Source: Bagarius yarrelli (taxonomy: Eukaryota; Chordata; Actinopteri; Siluriformes; Sisoridae). Taken from it: a DNA stretch of 64,000 nt. The position numbers and the translations under genes were made by a program. Shown piece by piece: positions 34,421-47,300 of the stretch (the stretch's first letter is position 1; each line of letters starts with the position of its first letter). Under the pieces are notes generated by a model. That model ran no database searches. It was not told the DNA's origin and saw only the letters and a program-made list of their open reading frames with translations. The DNA lies in the NCBI GenBank assembly GCA_005784505.1, contig VCAZ01000006.1, positions 8,750,724-8,814,723 of the forward strand, read 5' to 3'.

Positions 34421-36376
34421 GGGGACATAGCCATTCAATGTGGCTGAATGTGGAGCGCTGACTCATTGGGGTGAAATGCATATTTCACGTACACATATTG
34501 TGCCCGACTGATCAAAGCAACTAGTGTTTTCGCTGTAATGACAGTGTAGCGACGCATGTTATGAAAGCCATTAAAGAGTTTTGATATATAGATTTTTTTT
34601 CCAACATGAAATGACATTGCTTGTCATTGAGATGCATTGAAAGTAACTGCTTATCATATAAAAGTGATCACTGCAAATTACAATTTAATGCAAAGATTTC
34701 TCATAATGACATACATATGAACGTTTAAGGAAGAGGTATCGAGATCAATTTGTGTAAAGTTTCTGCAGTTATCGGAATGCCTAATCAAAACCTGTATAAA
34801 TTTTCGAAATAGAAAAAGCCACTTAAAATTGCACCACACACAGACTATAGAAGCAGGTTTGAGGAAACAGTGTGACAGAGCCTTAAACTACTTGGTCATC
34901 ACTTTGAATAGGTTGAGGTCAAGCTAGCACTCTTTCTCAACAAAGCACCTATCAAGTAGTTGCATTTCTGACAATCACATACCATAACATAGAATCAAAT
35001 GGATCCATTGTGAAGGCAATATAAAAACATGTCCTACAATGACACTGAATTCTCAGATGAGACGGGATTCCCAGTCAAAAAAGGCTTGCCATTCAAAAAA
35101 ACAGAAGCTGGGGAAGAAGAAAAACATCAATGCGGTTGGTGGAGCCAAAGTGAGGGGTGAACAGGGAGAGGAATTGGAAAAGAACTGAACGAAGAAAAGA
35201 ACAAATTGCATTCCACAGGCAGCTGAGCATGTCCACTGAGAAATCAAGTTTACAGAAGCAGTAGAGACCAGAGCTAAGGAAGGCTTCTAGAAAACCTAAA
35301 ATGAAAAGAATTAAGTTTTTTTAGTGAAGTCCACATTTATACATCACTATGGCTGTATAACAATATTTTAGCACTACCTAAAAGCACACCAAGAAATCAA
35401 AGTTTTTTGGTTTTTTTTAAAAAGCAGGGATTTTGACTGATCACAGCCTAATTGTATTACTGAAGCTATTGTTGACATTTCTAATGTTGGTTAGATTTTG
35501 TGGGGACTGATTGTTTAGCTTTAAGTGGCTTGGCACTTACACACCTATATATCTACCAAAATTCAGGTTTTATTATTTTCTTTACTATAAAATTAGGCTA
35601 ACACATGACAGACTATTTCTAAACCTTTAAATTCTAAACTAACCATTGAAATAATAAATATGTTGTAGGGAGTGTCATATTCCCCTCCTGCAATTATTGT
35701 TGCAAAGAGGTGGACAATTTCCTGTAAAAGTTCCATGGGAACTTCATTTTGGGAATTCTGAAAATACATAAAAGTAACTAACAGGAATGTCTGGAAATTC
35801 ATTTAAACATTTAGGGACATTTATATGAACTATATATACAATCAAATGTAAAGTATATGTTTGCTCATAAGCTGCAAACAAACTATACATACTTTAAAAA
35901 CAACATTGTAGACTTTTCAAGGCCTAGAAAGGGGGGGGGGTCTAGCGTATAGAGTACGTTGGGGTTTTTTTTGGAACTAGGCATTAAAAGCATTATGATG
36001 GTTTCCATTATCAGTAATTTTATCAGTATCAGGACTGGGCAGTGATGTTATTTATCATATTATACTAAAGCCCACCCAAAGCAGTATCTATTACAAAGCA
36101 TGAATATTTCTATAATGTTATGTATGATTCCATGGTGATGTACATACTACTTTCCTTATTCTTTATTATTTTCTTATTTTTACATTTAATATACATTTAT
36201 TTTATTTTTACCATTAATTTTATTTTTCTTAAATATTTTATACATTTTTGGATGCCCAAACAGTTGTATTTTAATGCATGACATATTAGGTGTAATTGTA
36301 AATGTGACATATAAAAGTTAAGTTTCATACATCAGATTAGCTAATAAGCAAACACTTAGTCTACGCAAGAAAAAGA

Positions 36377-36418
36377 TATAATAATAGTGCATGGTTTTAT
36401 CCATGTACTATTATTATA
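36377..36418. repeat. Imperfect hairpin, 18-bp arms
   Basis: Arms 36377-36394 and 36401-36418 are reverse complements with one mismatch, separated by TTTTAT. AT-rich; function unknown. Confidence 0.8.
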
Positions 36419-36910
36419 TTATTGAAGGCAGTCTTATTTCTATCTGTTATAATACTTGCTTCAGAAAAAAAAAAGATTTTAGTCCTACTTATTACTGTAC
36501 TTGTGTTGCACATTTACTCCTGAAAAACGTACAAGAAAAAAAGACAGCATTTTTAAATAAATAAAATTCAACAATTAAACAATTTAAAACCTCAATCAAC
36601 AATTTGATACTGATTTTTCATGAGCACTAGTACCTACATAAAACCTAGTGCACACTACACCCTGATTCAGTACGCAGACCGTTTTAAACACAGCCCATGT
36701 GACTGAGTAAGCAATACAAATCACGTGACTCGCTGTCATACTAGTATGGCTTCCATGTCTCAGTGTGTAACTACGCCGTGAGAAAATGGGATTCTCTATA
36801 CGCTTGTCAAAAACCAACAGATATATCCGCTATAAAGACGTTATTAAACGTGTAAGTAAATCTGGCGCGGCGGCAAAGAGAAGCAAGGTGATATATATAA
36901 GAAGCCCACC

Positions 36911-37095
36911 ATGTTATTCTTTCAGTTACCCGAGGATGTTCTTTACCTAATCTTGTCGTACCTGGACTACAAATCACTATGTCGCCTCTCTCAAGTTTGC
37001 AAGAGAAGCCATCACTTCATTCTCCGCGATGTCGTATGGAGAAGGATAGCGAAACACTTTATCAACACTGGAATGACACGAGAAGGAACAGACCT
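36911..37095 (+). CDS. fbxw4: fbxw4 coding exon 1 (F-box)
   Basis: 61 codons plus two bases; holds the whole F-box. Donor CT/GTGAGA. The frame would read into TGA at once if not spliced, which fixes the donor. Confidence 0.93.
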
Positions 37096-38278
37096 GTGAG
37101 AGTTTATTGTATATAGACTCAGTGGCTAGCTAATCCGCTAACTGCTCAACGTAGGGCCTTACGTCATTTCCGTAGACCGCGTTATTCAGAGCAGGACATA
37201 AGAGGAAAAAACGTAAACGCAAAACGCGCCACTGTCTTGCTTACATTTGTCCTAAATCAATGATCTATTAAACTTTGTTTTCCCACTACGGCACTAAATA
37301 TGAATTAAATTCAAAACCGTGTAGCTTAGCAGTACAATCGGATAATAAATTAATATTTATATTAATTAGTATATTTATCTCACCTGTCTCAGTGATTGAC
37401 TATGCCGTCCATTTAGACTTGGCTTTTGTCTCATACTTAGCTTTGGGACTTCTGATTATTTCTGTAAAGTTTACATTGATAAGTAAACTTTTTTTTTTTT
37501 TAAATTTACAAGAATTCTCTTATGCAAGATCATTTAAGTGACCATACATTCACATCCATCTGCACTACACCGATCAACCATAACATTAAACCATCTGTTC
37601 ACAGCTCGGACCTGTTGAGACTTCTAAAGGTATACTGTGGTATCTGAGCTGTCCCAAAAACATTAGCAGCAGATCCTTTAAGCCTGTAAGCAGTAAGGTA
37701 GGACTTCTATGGCTCAAACATGCTCATCAGACATGTCCCACAGATGCTTAATCATTCTATTCTGGAGCCTTTTTTTGCAGTGTGGCAGCACGCATTATTC
37801 TGCTGAAAGAGGCCACTGCTGTTAGGGTGTACTGTTGGGTGTAGGTGGTCTGCAGCAATGTTTACGAAGGTAGTATGTGGCAAGGTAACATGCATATAAT
37901 TACATATAAGGCTTTAACATCCACATGATGTAAATGAAAATGTGACTCATCAGACCAGGTGTTTTTTTTTCTATTTATATCTAAAGATCACACACCAATG
38001 TAGGTGTTTTTACCATTGGACACGGGACACCGTGGACACATTACATAGCCTAGTATGCAGCAAGCTAAAATGCCCTGTGTGTTGTAACAGGTTTTTTAAA
38101 GCATATTGTAATACAGTAGCTTTTCTGTGGAATCGAAGTGCCTGATCTGCGTAAAATATCAGTGAGCCTCTGTTGACTTAAATCTTTATCGTTATCCTTG
38201 TCCTATTGTATTGATTTTGCTTATAATATCTATCCTTCTTATATTCACATACCAATATTTAGTTTGTGTGTGTGTGTA

Positions 38279-38321
<43 letters not shown>

Positions 38322-41300
38322 ATATATCTCGCAGAAAAAACTAAATATTGCTGTGTTGATATTGTGCAGCTCTAAGTGGGACTTTACTCCATGTTTCCTC
38401 TCTTTGCCCTTAATGTCATCCTGATTTTTCAGGAGTGCTGTGCTTTTTGGAACAGTTATAGGTTTTTAAAGCTTAATCTGAAGCTATCGTAATAAACACA
38501 CAGTCACTCTTCTAGTTCTTTTATTCAGATACGTTAAATAGGTTCCTGACAATTTGTGCATAGAAGGAAAGATACTGTAGAATAATGCATGCTGAATAAT
38601 GCAATATTCAGGATGCAAAACAATATTCCTTAAAAATGTTACATAAACATATTTTTTTTTAAATTGCACTTGGTTTTGAAGTGACTGTAAAGATTTGTAG
38701 TGTTTTCCCTTTTCGTTGTTCCACATAAAACGTCAGTCTGCATGTGGTTGTCTCTTTTAAAGCTAAAATATTGCCATATTTTTGAAGTGCTTCTCTGTTT
38801 GGCAGGAGCTAAATCGTCGGCAGGAGCCGTGAGCTTATCAAGATTAGCTCGCTATAGAAGCTTTCCTTCGAAGCACGCACATGCATATCCCAACTAACAT
38901 CCGCATGCCAGATATTTTACTTGTCCTCATTGAGTCGAATCTTTGAACTTACATTATTTTATTTAAAGTATGAAATTAATCAAACGATTGTGCTGTGATT
39001 TTCAATATTCCGACAGTTTCAATATATTGCGCAGCCCTAGATAGACACACATATATTACAATCCCACTTCTACTGTGGGCAGCTGTGCTTAATAAAGGTG
39101 ACCAGTAAGTGTATGTCAATTCTTAACATAGAAATAGTTCAAATTTAATGTGGTTTTCACACCTGTTGTTTTCCTCCATGTTACCAGCACGGAGGTAATG
39201 GTCTGTTACCAGATATTACAGTATACCTTTAGAAATCCTGTGAAGTCACTGACTTAAAACAAAAACCATTTCTCAATGTTATTATCAAAATCTTAGAAAA
39301 AAAAAAAGTAACGATTTTTACATATGCTTCCGTAAGTAATATTTGTTGTATTTTGTTTGTGTGTGTGGGGGGGGGTCTTTACTTCTTAAAACGATGTTTT
39401 TTCTTTTATATTTAAAGACAGCTATATACTGTCCAATTTTCTTTGTTGTCTTCCTTTGTTCTGAGCATGCATACATTTTAATAGCTCATCTTTCACTTTT
39501 TTTTTCTTTAGATATCCTGCCATTAAACTTAAAGACAGAGTAAAGATTTCTCGGAACTGGAGTCAGGGTGTTTGTCATAAAGGTGCCCTTCTCACATGGA
39601 AGATTAAGTAAGTTTATCTTAACATCTTCAAAACATCTTAAAATCCTTTGTGATGTTTGTCATGTCAGGGACATGTTTTAATAAACGTAGGTAAGACTTA
39701 TTTTTAAGAAAGATGCATTCGACTCTCATATGATCAGTCATACACCTCTCTGGCAGCAATTAAATAAGAAGTTTTAAACAATATACTCAATACAATAGTT
39801 GGCAAATTCTTACCATGGAAATTAAGTGTATCATCTACATTTACACTATTTTGTCTTGATATGCAGTGGCACAGCCCGAGATTACAATCTTTTAGAAGTT
39901 TCAGTTATGTCCAATGTCAAATAATGTCAAATAAATATCTCTTTAATATTAAACATCTATAAACACATACTTGGTCGAAAATAATTTTAGCAAGCAGCCA
40001 AAAAGCCATAACATGTAACTATTTTAGAACTGAGCCTCCAGTGGCTGACAATTGTAAACGAAATATACAGTGCGGAGAGATGTACATTCACTGTTGGCTG
40101 TCATTTGAACAAATGTATGTTGGAACAAGTGTTGGAATAATTGGATTGTGTTCTCATAGAGTGTAATCCAGTAATCGAAAGACTGTATGGAAATTGTATG
40201 GTCCTGGCACTGTAATGCCCATGATGAACCTTTTTTCTCTCTCCCAAATTCCTGTTTCAGTGGCCAGTATGTAGTTTGTTAAAAAGTCTGAGCCACTTGT
40301 TTAATCAGCTGATCACATTAGTGAAAAATATGCCATAGACTACAGCATGATTTGGTTAACTATGTTTCGTTTTTCTGCATAGACTAAGAGGCATTTCTTT
40401 TATTGTCCATCCTGTCATGAAATTATTTCTTCAAATGTAATTGTTGTTTGATTGTTATATCATTAAGCTTAATATCTGGTATAAAACGTCATTGTCATGT
40501 TTAGTATCCACTCGATCACCTTTAAGACATGAGCCAGAGCTACAGATGTAGGAGTAATTTTCATCCCTTCATTTATTTTCACAGTTTATTGCCATGGCTA
40601 CAGCTGGATGGGGATGTGCTGTATCTCTCTCAGGCAGCAGACATCGGAGCTTATGATCTCAGGGGGGCTGAGAGAGGACAGTTTCAGAATAACAAGGTGG
40701 ACGTTTTTTCAGGACACCGGGAAGACGTGTGTCGCTTTACACTGACAGATGCACATCTCATCAGTGCTGGAGGGTAACTCACAGTTTTCAACGACTGACA
40801 TTTTCATTTAATTATTTCATTTGGCAGACATAGAATTAGTTTTCAAACAATTATCAAACAAAAAAAGTTTCTTAGTGTTAATTACATCTTCATTGACATA
40901 ATTTCTTTTTTTAACAGCCTTACCCTGGCTAATTCTATTGAAAGCTGAAATCTTTATTGGTATTTGATGACGGTGGCTCTGGAAAGCACTATAGTAACAC
41001 ATCACATTAATTCTTCTGGGATAAACTGGGTGAGATCTGGTAACTGTGAAGGCTGTAGCATATAAAATACATCTTTTTAATACCTAAACTGTTGGCTTTT
41101 ATGCCCTGTATAAAAAAAGGGTGTCAAAAAGTTTCAGGACACGGCAACAGATGGCAGCACAAGCCTTGCGTACGGCCTTGTACTTTTTGATACCCTTTTG
41201 TATGGAAAGATTGTCATTTTGTAATAAACCATGGTAATGTTGCCTGATAGGATGGAAGTGGTCAGTCAGAGTATATTTGTGTATTAATGTGCATTAACTT

Positions 41301-44300
41301 TTCTCTTAAAAAGAACAAATGGAACCATATTGCATTCTGTATGCTTTCTGGGCTACCTCTTTATCCTTTATTACCCATTTCTGCACATATAAAAGAGATT
41401 TATTAGCTTTGTAAAAGTTGCGAAGAATTTGTAAAAACACCTTTTTATTAATGCATTTATTCATTTAGCCAATCAGGTGACAGCAGTGCTTTTTTTTTTT
41501 TTTAAACCCAACAATAAACATTAGCGGTTGTTAGACTAATATGTACACTCAGCCTAAATTTAGCTTTTATAAAAAATAATTCACATTGCTTAAGAAATCT
41601 TTTTGTTTTGTGGTTTTTCGCAGGGATGGAAAAATCATCGTCCATTGCAAAAACCGAGATTATTCTGTTGAGTTTTATGGCCATAATCAGGAGGTGAACT
41701 GCATTGACTGCAGAGGTGATTTGATCGTGAGTGGCTCTAGAGACAAGACTGCTAAGGTAAAGAAAAGACACCATGCTAAGGTTTTAAACAGTTGTGTTGT
41801 AAAGCATTTATATGCCTGGGATATAGCAAACCAGTTCCATCTTGACTTGATGGGTAACAAAATATCTGTGTTAACTTCCCATTAGGTCACAACACATCTG
41901 TATCCTGTATTCTGCTCTGTATACATACTAAACATTGTCTAGTTTTTATTTGTTTGATTCTTTTTTTTTTTCTTTTAGGTTTGGTCCTTAAACTCAGATC
42001 ATATGGACAAGTGTCTTCATACTATCCCTACTTATGACAGAGTGTGGTCAGTGGCCATCAGTCCCTCGCTGTGGTTAGTCTGGATTCCCGTTTTAAATTT
42101 TTGATGGTGGTGTTCATCTCAGTCAGTCAGATATAGAGCTGCATGATATTCAATATAGAATACAATATTTGAAAATTACATAAAATTACTTAGTTATAAT
42201 AATAATAATAATAATAAAATTATTTAAAATTACATTTCTTCAAACACCACATTTGCTCGCATTTGAATATTTTTCTGCCAATCATAGCTGATAAAATGAT
42301 GCTTGGTTTTAAAGTGACTGGAAAGATTGTATTGTGATTGCCATCCAAAATGTACATGTTTTACATAGAACATCAGTCTGCATGTAGTCGTCTCTAAAAT
42401 ACTGAAAAAAAACTGCAATATTTTTGAGGGGTTTTACACATTTTGGAACTAAGCTGTGGGTGCTTCTGTCTTATCGAGATTATCTTACTATGAAAGCTTT
42501 GTTCCTTGTTGATTTTTCTTGCATTAAAACATGCGCACGCATATCTCAACTAACATCCGCATGCCAAATATTTTACTGTTTTTATCGACCTAAAAGTATG
42601 AGCATACATTATTATTTGGAGCATTAAATCGAACGTTTATTAAAAAACAATTGCGATATGCATATCACGATATGCACTTTTGCAATATTTCGATCATTTT
42701 AATATATTGTGCAGCCCATGTCAGTTTCCAGATTTAATATGTGCCTGAGTGTTTGAGCAGCACTTTTAAGTCTGCTATTACTGGAAACACCAAGCAAGCT
42801 GGATGTTGATTTAGACACATGAAGAATATATTGGTTTGTTTATTAATTAACCTAAGTAGTGTAAATGATTACATTTTGATGACTTGTAAGTTTCTATAGA
42901 CATTTTCATTATTTTATATATATATATATAAAGCAACAACAAATCATTATTTATCAAATCCTAGGTTTTTTGACAGATGTAACCCTACTTGTAATCTTTA
43001 ACATTTTCTTAAGTAACTAATTTCCTTACACATAGTAAGATAACAGTAATTCGTTACAATTTATTTTGTACTGAAATAATGTAACTGTTACATGTAACTA
43101 GTGACTCCCCAACACTGAACCTTTGTACCACAAAGCTTTTTTTGATTTCTCTGACCTGATGTTTGTGTTCAGAAGTTGTTTTTGTATTGTTATAATGGCA
43201 TGGCTTAAACAAAAATGGCAGATGTATTAGCCTTTCTGTAGCTTGTTTGCAGTAATAGGTTAATTTACTATGGAATAAAATGTGGTGTTTGAAACAACAG
43301 GACAAAACTTCATACTTGCTGGTCATGTAAGTTACATTTATGGGTCCGATCCCGCAGTATTTCAGAAAAGTAGACTATGCGTATTTTAATTTTTTTGTCT
43401 TGTTTAATTCATCAGACGTAAACATCGAGTCACTGTGTTTCATCAGTGTAAATTTGTGACTGTCCAAATAAGGACTCTATCGGGTGATTTGGGAAGGACA
43501 GGCAGAGGAGGGGAAATAGGCAGGGTGCTCCCGTGCAGGTGGCAAGATTTTTTTTATTGTACTCTTCAATTTATTGCCATGCTGTTGCTTTGATGTCAGC
43601 CAGTTAACACCTCTATAATGTAGATGAACAAGAATAGGATTCTGGTTCTGAATAATTAGGAAGCCGAATTGTGCCCCCTCATGGTGTAGAAGATGCAGGA
43701 TTAAAAAAAAAAAACTTTTAAATGACTTTATGTTTGCCACACCTAACTGCTAATATAATACTTGCGCTCTGTTGTTTTGTTTTGTTTTGTTTTTATTTAC
43801 ATTTTTATAAGCTGTGTTTTATTTAGGAACACAGGAACATAGAAATATCAAATTATTATAAATATTAAGCTTCTAGAAGATTAAAGATTTCTTTTGACCT
43901 ACTCATTTACAGCCAGAAAATCAGTTTATTTTTAACCTAACTAGTTGCATTAAGAAAAAAGTGAGACAAAGGCAGTGAAGGACATGAAAGGGGGGTGAAA
44001 ACAAGGCAGGATATAATGTCGAAGCAGAGTTGCCTTCACTTCTGTTGCCTTTGATTGTTCAGCCATGTATACACCCACTCACTTAATGACACACAGCCGC
44101 ATGAAGCTGTAACACTAGTACCAAGCCTCCACCTGCCTCTGCGTGTCAGGCAGCTGATCTATCAAACGCACCTTTCCAGCGCTGCTGATTGAATGTAATA
44201 TTCTGGAGGTTAAAACAACCAAACAACAGGGCTGAGTTCCTCATACTTTTCATCTTCTACTTTTCACGCCACATCCTGTTTGCCACCAAAGTACACACAG

Positions 44301-47300
44301 TGGCTCGGTGTTGTTTTATCCATTTGGCTAAATTATTAAACCCTGGTACCCTGACTGTCCATCCGTGAATTTAGATTTCTGAATAAGAAACGATTATCCA
44401 CATCATTAATTCTCCAATTTGATGGCTGAAATAGCAGGCCTCTAAAACAGACTGCTGCACCCAGATAATAGACCAAACCTCTTTTTAATACCTAGACTGT
44501 GAAAGAAGTAAATTTAATGCTCTAAAAGGTGTCGACTACTTTAAATTCGCAACTATGTGTGGTATATTGGCAATTGTGATCTGAAGTGGAATCATTTTAA
44601 TCATCGGGATCTACTCAATGTCTTTAAAATAAATTAATTTGAATCAGTTGGCTTAAAATGATCAAATTTGAGTTCTGCTTCTACTGCTTAATATGTCAGT
44701 ATCACTGTGTTTGGTTTGCTATGACGAATTAGATCCCCTATTTTATATATAAAACCAAGAATCTTAAAAGTGATAGTAAAGGGTTAGAAAATGCTGATTG
44801 TACAATGTGTTTTAATTTTGGAAGCGAGGTAAGGAAGAGCCCCTTGTGTTGCAAATGTAATTGTTCCAGCTTCACGCCTGAGGTATCTAAAGGGCAGGGA
44901 GTGAGACAGGAGGCGCAGAGAACGACAGCGTTCTAAAGAAATGGAGAGCAGGGAAAGAAGAGCATGAGAACGAGAAGTGTGGGTGTGCTTTTGACACCAA
45001 TGTGTCGTACATTTTATTGTGTTACACCAAGTGCATACATTCTTGTTTTACTACTGTTATTTCTTTCTATCATCTTTTATTTTTTTCTTTAGTCTGCGTA
45101 TTGGTTACCCGTTTGTATGTCTGTCTGTTTTACTCTTTCCCCTCGCACACACTTTTTTTTTCTTTTTTTTTTATTTGGTCAGTTTTCCAATGAACCTCCA
45201 TCATCTTAAGGGTCATAACAGGGATGTTGTGGCTTGAGAAAAAATGCCAGGGATGATTCTTCTCTTTCATCTCATATATTTACTGTGAACATGATTGAGC
45301 TCAGCAGTGTTCTGGCTACTCCTTCTCACACGATTGGTTTTCACAGTCAATTTTGTTACCATGCTAGGCATAGTTCTGACATTTTTCATCTGCTAAAAAA
45401 CTCAGTTTTATTAGTCTGCCAAGTGACAGTGGAAAGTTTAAACAGTGGAATGTTCAAGTTTTACATTAGTGAAAAATATCTTGGATTTATTTAAAATCTT
45501 TCTCACTGTTTTTTACTGATGCTTGATGTTGCTCTCCTGGCATGTTTTTGCTTCTAGAAATCAGTGTTTAAAATATACTATATATATAGGAACGTTTCAA
45601 ATATATTTGTGATGTTTTAATGATTAATAAATGCATTTCATTTACATGCGAAAGACAGCTACTTTCACATACTTAGATATCATCCTTATCATAAATACAG
45701 ACTTCCCAGTTTGGTATTTAGTTTCCAATAATAAATCATTAAAAAAAAAAAAACTCCAAATATAAAACACAAAATTTTATACTAGGTTTAATCTGATTTT
45801 ATGCTGCATAACTAGTGTCTATTTTTTCTCCACTGTTGACTAATTTAGTTGAGTAACACTATCTTAAATACAGTAATTCAGTAGGAAATTTGGTAATAAA
45901 CCTATTAATAACTTACTGCACTTTAGAACAGCTAAACACACACAACACAATTTTGTTTTACTTGTGAATTATAAGGAAGCGTTTGTGAGTGTGTGACTAA
46001 TAGTCAGCTAAATTGTTTCCTGTAACGTTAAACTTGTCAGATGCTTGCTAACAAGATGGGGCTTGCAGGGTCTAGAAAACTCCATCCAGGGGAATGTAAC
46101 GCTAGCTGATGTGTGTACACTTACCATGTCGAAACGTTTGCGCTCTAGATATGACAGCTTTTTTTTCCTCCGGTTTGCATTGAGCTTTACACAAGCTAAA
46201 ATTACATTAAAGTTCAAATGAATGTGTCAAACGGCAAGACATTAATGATTTAAAGTTGCAAAGTAGAGCAGATTTTGCCCTGAAATGTTACTATTCTGGG
46301 ATGGATTTTTCATAAGCAGCATGGTGTTTAGGTCATCTGACCACCTGTCTTCATTAATTAGTAAAAATTATCTGATTTTTTTTCACTGCACCATTCAAAA
46401 TCTGCAAATTTTGTTGCTGAATTTATATAGTTTCCCTAAGAACATTTAAATATTATGTTTTGCCAGGAAGACTTATGTAAATAATTACATACACCCCTTC
46501 CTTTGGTATAATAAGTCTTTGCTGGTGCTTCTGAATATTATGACTGTAGCCAGGTCCATGTAGTATCCAGGAAACATGTGTGGTAAGATGCATACCTTTT
46601 TAGTGTGTGTGTGTGTGTGTGTGAATAATATCTTATTAGCTGAAGTGCAAAGGTTGATGCATAAGGTGGTATGGTCTGCAGGAGTTGCGCTATAGGCACG
46701 ATTGGTAGAGCCTGTGACAGTTGATCTGTGTGCGTCAAAGAGCAGAATAGACAATGCCTCAGCAGTTGTGGTGAGTCTACATTGATCAGACCATAGGAGA
46801 TGAAGGGGGAGGGGGTGCAAGGCATCGAAGAGAGAAGCAACCCCAAGGAGAGGTGAGAAAGAGTCCTTTTTGGCAGAATCTGTTTTGTCTAGAGTTGGTC
46901 AAGCACAACTACAAAGATGTTGCAGGGGTACAGCCTTTGAAACTTTCCAAAGAAAATAATTGTTTGATAAACCGCCCCCAAATCGCTTCTCTCTGGCAAA
47001 CGGAGGGAGCATGACCTTTGACCCTTCGTATCAAAGTACACGGAGACTCACTCCTCCATGCTGCCCCAACCCCACCCATTGCAATTTCACCCCCATTGCT
47101 CCACCCTGCTCAAACACAAAAAAAGAATAAAAAGAAAAAAAATTCTAAAACTTGCATTTTTCATTCTCTTTCTCTCTCTCTCTCTCTCTCTTTTTCTCCC
47201 TCTCTCTGGCGCTTTCTCAAGTTTAGTAGAGCGAGCTGCGTCTTAGGAGTCAAGAATTCAATTAGTTTTAAAAAAAAAAAAAAAAGCAAATGAAAGAAGG

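Larger units (their letters stand above)
31941..36910. other. fgf8-fbxw4 intergenic spacer
   Basis: 5 kb with no gene. Complex, repeat-free blocks at 32390-32590, 32690-32890, 33060-33240, 33500-33900, 34080-34420 and 34830-35270 are candidate fgf8 downstream enhancers. From about 35300 to 36560 it is AT-rich, with a G-run at 35932-35940 and a hairpin at 36377-36418. Confidence 0.45.
37096..39511 (+). other. fbxw4 intron 1
   Basis: 2.4-kb intron made largely of repeats: a minus-strand Tc1-like relic, a GT/AT microsatellite and pieces of a TIR-ended repeat family. CpGs just after exon 1 (37140-37240) may belong to the promoter region. Confidence 0.6.
39608..41623 (+). other. fbxw4 introns 2 and 3
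   Basis: Intron 2 (39608-40584, 977 bp) shows nothing recognisable. Intron 3 (40774-41623, 850 bp) holds the small TIR element at 41109-41202. Both are AT-rich. Confidence 0.55.

Noticed and set aside
36891..36899. TATA-like ATATATAA just before fbxw4 ATG
   Set aside because: Only about 12 bases from the start codon, too close to act as a TATA box unless another start codon is used.
46485..46846. Two overlapping minus-strand frames of about 105 codons
   Set aside because: Contain a Thr-His string from the GT repeat. No family recognised.
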